Assembly: GCA_964011275.1 (NCBI GenBank)
Contig: CAXGOB010000009.1
Location: 1-64,000 of the forward strand
Length of the DNA stretch: 64,000 nt
DNA from: UBA7328 sp002471345
GTDB lineage: Bacteria > Bacteroidota > Bacteroidia > Chitinophagales > Saprospiraceae
Direction of reading: 5' to 3'
Shown: in pieces, positions 61,321 through 64,000 of the stretch
Layout: each line of letters starts with the position of its first letter
Position numbering within the stretch: the first letter of the stretch is position 1
Program-made: the position numbers and the translations under genes
The notes under the pieces: model-generated
What the model saw: the letters and a program-made list of their open reading frames with translations, nothing else
What the model was told of the DNA's origin: nothing
Database searches by the model: none

Positions 61321-62505
61321 ATGGAAATTGAAAAGTATAAAAATGAACTAGATCGCACTGTTTTAATTTTAGACAAATTGGTTTCCTTTCCTATTTTAGG
61401 TGGAGAGAGCAACCTTCCCATTAGTCGATATATTGAAGATATTTTCCAACATCACAATATCGATTATCACCATGTGTATAATGAAGAAAGGGACAAAGTT
61501 TCTCTACATTGCCGAATAGGCCCACCTGTGGATGATGGGATTATTTTATCCGGGCATATGGATGTTGTTCCAGTAGAAGGTCAACCCTGGACCCGTTCAG
61601 CATTCAGTTTGAGTAAAGAAAAAAATAGATTATATGGTCGGGGAGCTGCTGATATGAAAGGATTCATTGCTTGTTGCCTTGCCATGTTGCCTCATTTACT
61701 TCAATCATCCTTACAACGACCCATCTATTTTGCGTTTTCTTATGATGAAGAAGTAGGGTGTTTAGCTGGTCCTGCTTTAGTACAAAATATAAAAGAGACT
61801 TACTCAGAAAAACCTGCCTATGCCATAATAGGAGAGCCTACATCCATGAAAACCAATGCCTCGGGGAAAGGAATAGCTGTGTTTACTACACATGTGAGAA
61901 GCTCGGCAGCACATAGCTCAGAGATTAGAAAAAGTGTAAGCGCTATAAATGAGGCCATGATCCTCATCAAATGGTTGAATGATAAAATGGAAGAATTGGC
62001 AGATGAAGAAAAATCGGATCAGAGATTTGCCCCCCCACATACCACGATCCACGTTGGAACCATACAAGGAGGGACTGCTGTAAATATCGTAGCTGATTCC
62101 TGTAAGTTCGAATGGGATGTAAGAAATATTCCGGCGGATAACGTTTCTGATATATTTGAGGATTTTAATACGTTCTGTGGGCAAAGAGAATCATTTAATC
62201 GATCGATAAATGCAGAATTTCAAATCATTACAACTCCAAAATTTCCAATAGTTCCATCACTTGATACACCTGAGAATGTGGCTATAGTCAATTTAGTGAA
62301 TCAATGGACAAATACGGATAAGACTGAATCTGTTTCTTTTGGTTCAGAAGCTGGACAATTTGCGGAAGGGGGATACCAAGCAGTGCTTTGCGGTCCAGGA
62401 AATATGGAGCAAGGACATAGGGCAGACGAATTTGTAGAAATAGATCAATTAGAAAAATGCATAGCCATGCTCCATTATCTTATCACATCACAATGTAAAT
62501 CATGA
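61321..62505 (+). CDS. M20-family deacylase (ArgE/acetylornithine deacetylase-like)
   Basis: A 394-residue metal-dependent amidohydrolase. Zinc ligand and catalytic motifs: LSGHMDVVPVEGQPW, LYGRGAADMKGFIACCLAML (Asp), SYDEEVGCLAG (Glu pair), IGEPTSMKTN and the C-terminal CGPGNMEQGHRADEFV (His). The sequence is closest to ArgE-type acetylornithine deacetylases, but the operon with a sodium symporter rather than arginine genes suggests hydrolysis of an imported N-acyl amino acid or dipeptide. Confidence 0.88.
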   Translation: MEIEKYKNELDRTVLILDKLVSFPILGGESNLPISRYIEDIFQHHNIDYHHVYNEERDKVSLHCRIGPPVDDGIILSGHMDVVPVEGQPWTRSAFSLSKEKNRLYGRGAADMKGFIACCLAMLPHLLQSSLQRPIYFAFSYDEEVGCLAGPALVQNIKETYSEKPAYAIIGEPTSMKTNASGKGIAVFTTHVRSSAAHSSEIRKSVSAINEAMILIKWLNDKMEELADEEKSDQRFAPPHTTIHVGTIQGGTAVNIVADSCKFEWDVRNIPADNVSDIFEDFNTFCGQRESFNRSINAEFQIITTPKFPIVPSLDTPENVAIVNLVNQWTNTDKTESVSFGSEAGQFAEGGYQAVLCGPGNMEQGHRADEFVEIDQLEKCIAMLHYLITSQCKS

Positions 62506-62700
62506 GACGAAAAGGTATGATCAAGAAAAAATAAAGAGAAAAGGCTGGAGGCCTGATAGCATTTTTAGCCAAGGGTGATGACTATTGGTAAAATCAATTA
62601 TGAAACAAGGAATATAAACACATGAAACTCCGATGACAAAGAATAAGACACACGAGGGAATGATTATTGGGGTAAAATCATAACAGAATAATGGACGTAG
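62506..62700 (+). other. left end of IS110-family element, possible bridge-RNA region
   Basis: About 195 bp without an ORF lie between the deacylase stop and the transposase ATG. IS110-type elements carry a structured bridge RNA in a non-coding end. Here GGCT and AGCC around 62542-62570 enclose a possible stem. The exact element boundary and RNA cannot be defined by eye. Confidence 0.3.
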
Positions 62701-63941
62701 ATGAAACCAGTAATAGAATTTGAACAAGTAATAGAACGAGGTTGTGGAATAGATGTGCATAAGAAACTTTTGGTAGCGACAATACGAGGAATTGGGTTAA
62801 AGGAAGAGACCAGAGAGTTTGATGGTTTTACGGAATCTATTGAGCAGTTACGTGATTGGCTAGTAGAAAATAAAATCACTCATGTTGCAATGGAAAGTAC
62901 AGGAGTGTATTGGAAGCCTATCTATAATATAATAGAAGATCACTTTGCAGTAATTCTGGTTAATGCTAGGCATATCAAAAATGTGCCTGGACAAAAGACA
63001 GACAAAAAGGATAGTAAGTGGATAGCGAAACTACTGTTGAGCGGACTTTTAAAGGGGAGCTTCATACCTTCTAAAGAGATAAGAGAACTACGAGATTTGA
63101 CTAGATACCGAAAGAAGATAGTAGGCACGATAGCCTCAGAAAAGAATAGACTTCAGAAAATTCTGGAAGATGCAAACATAAAACTATCCAGTGTGGTAAG
63201 TAATATGAGTGGAGCGGTAGCGACTAGGATCATAACGGACATGGTAGATGGCAAAGAGGATATATCAGAATTGGTAAAATATCGTCATGGACGAATGCAA
63301 GCAAGTGAAGCTGAACTGGCTAGTTCTCTGAATGGACGAATGACAGATCATCATAGATTTATGCTACAAATGATAAAGCAATCAATAGATGAAAAAAAAG
63401 CACTTGTAGAAAAGCTTAACGAACAGATTGAGAAACAACTTAAGTCAACAGAAATAGACCTAGATGCAAAACTGTTGGAGAGCATACCAGGAGTGGGCAA
63501 AGATGCAGCAGCGAGTATAATTGCAGAAATTGGTACAAATATGGATCAATTTCCAAATGTTCATCATTTAGCATCGTGGGCAGGAATGTGTCCTGGCAAT
63601 AATGAAAGTGCTGGCAAAAAAAAAGTTCAAGAATAACACATGGAGATAAATATTTAAAAACACTGTTAGTCCAATGTGGATGGGCAGCAACAATAACAAA
63701 AGGCACCTATTTAAGAAGTAAATATGATAGTCTGGTAGGACGTAGAGGTAAGAAAAAGGCATTAATCGCAGTAGGACATAAGATCCTGATAGCCGCCTAT
63801 TACATCCTTCAAGACAAAGTAGAATACAAAGAATTAGGTCCCAATTTTTTAATCAATAAAAAGAGAGACAAACAAGCAAAACATCATATCAAACAACTAA
63901 TAGAGTTGGGATATGATGTGGGTCAATTAAAAGTTGCATAA
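62701..63941 (+). mobile_element. IS110-family transposase, split by a frameshift in an A9 run
   Basis: The first ORF (62701-63636) has the RuvC-like DEDD domain: GIDVHKKLLVATI, VAMESTGVYWKPIYNII and NARHIKNVPGQKTDKKDSKW. The C-terminal Tnp_IS110 domain (LLESIPGVGKDAAASIIAEI, HLASWAGMCPGNNESAGKKK) contains the serine region. It stops at TAA shortly after nine A residues (63616-63624). In the -1 frame the protein resumes as SSRITHGDKYLKTLLVQCGW, TKGTYLRSKYDSLVGRRGKK and runs to TAA at 63939-63941, completing the domain. The total would be about 413 residues. Either one A is missing (mutation or sequencing error) or -1 slippage makes the full protein. Confidence 0.92.
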
Positions 63942-64000
63942 AGGTCGATTTTTACTGGAGGTTGAAATATCCCAACAAAACTGGGAAACCCCGTACATGA

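Overview
The window is AT-rich bacterial DNA that reads as a member of the Bacteroidota, most like the Saprospiria/Lewinella type. The signs are a SusC/SusD pair, type IX secretion C-terminal domains (type A and type B), very large secreted proteins with dockerin-like and cohesin-like parts, a HTCS-like periplasmic sensor, a LytTR response regulator, and orphan families typical of the phylum (four-helix-bundle/23S-IVS protein, GxxExxY protein). No rRNA or tRNA gene was recognised. All assignments come from reading motifs and gene order; no database search was run.

Region 1 (1-13.6 kb) is a catabolic cluster: acyl-CoA carboxylase beta (C-terminus only) and alpha, an enoyl-CoA hydratase, three SDR enzymes, an AMP-forming acyl-CoA ligase and three acyl-CoA dehydrogenases, one fused to an SCP2 lipid-carrier domain. 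The gene set matches the atu (citronellol/geranyl-CoA) pathway better than leucine degradation. It is interrupted by two Bacteroidota orphan insertions, an intact four-helix-bundle gene and a decayed GxxExxY gene, each with its own flanking repeats, and by a LytTR regulator facing a decayed LuxR-type gene.

Region 2 (13.7-33.8 kb) is mixed: two large secreted T9SS proteins, msrA, a nucleotide-sugar-epimerase-like SDR, a decaying lipoprotein gene, a membrane protein with a Cys/His tail, a uracil-DNA-glycosylase-family gene with an early stop codon, a SCO1/cytochrome c lipoprotein operon, a DASH-type cryptochrome, lolD plus a DUF389 membrane protein, and an unrecognised gene.

Region 3 (33.9-41.3 kb) looks like one operon for an amino alcohol, probably ethanolamine, through gamma-glutamylation: ethanolamine-type permease, HAD hydrolase, glutamine-synthetase-like ligase, SDR, serine hydrolase, aldehyde dehydrogenase and class I amidotransferase/hydrolase. 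The order parallels the Puu putrescine pathway, with an alcohol-oxidising SDR in place of the amine oxidase.

Region 4 (41.3-62.5 kb) holds a type B T9SS protein whose signal peptide lacks a normal start codon, a MepA-like endopeptidase, and a trans-4-hydroxyproline cluster (deaminase, epimerase, D-amino acid dehydrogenase, AraC regulator). A SusC/SusD pair follows, then a periplasmic double-propeller sensor fused to a class III adenylate/guanylate cyclase, then a membrane-bound AraC protein carrying a paralogous Y_Y_Y sensor domain. A 9-bp element spaced by 20-21 bp lies upstream of both susC and the cyclase gene. The tail holds a broken membrane protein with a 9-bp tandem repeat, a sodium symporter, an NTF2-like protein and an M20 deacylase. 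The window ends in an IS110-family element whose transposase is split by a frameshift in an A9 run.

The strongest candidates for something undescribed are the propeller-cyclase plus membrane AraC pair with shared direct-repeat operators around the SusCD/hydroxyproline locus, and the gamma-glutamyl amino-alcohol operon.
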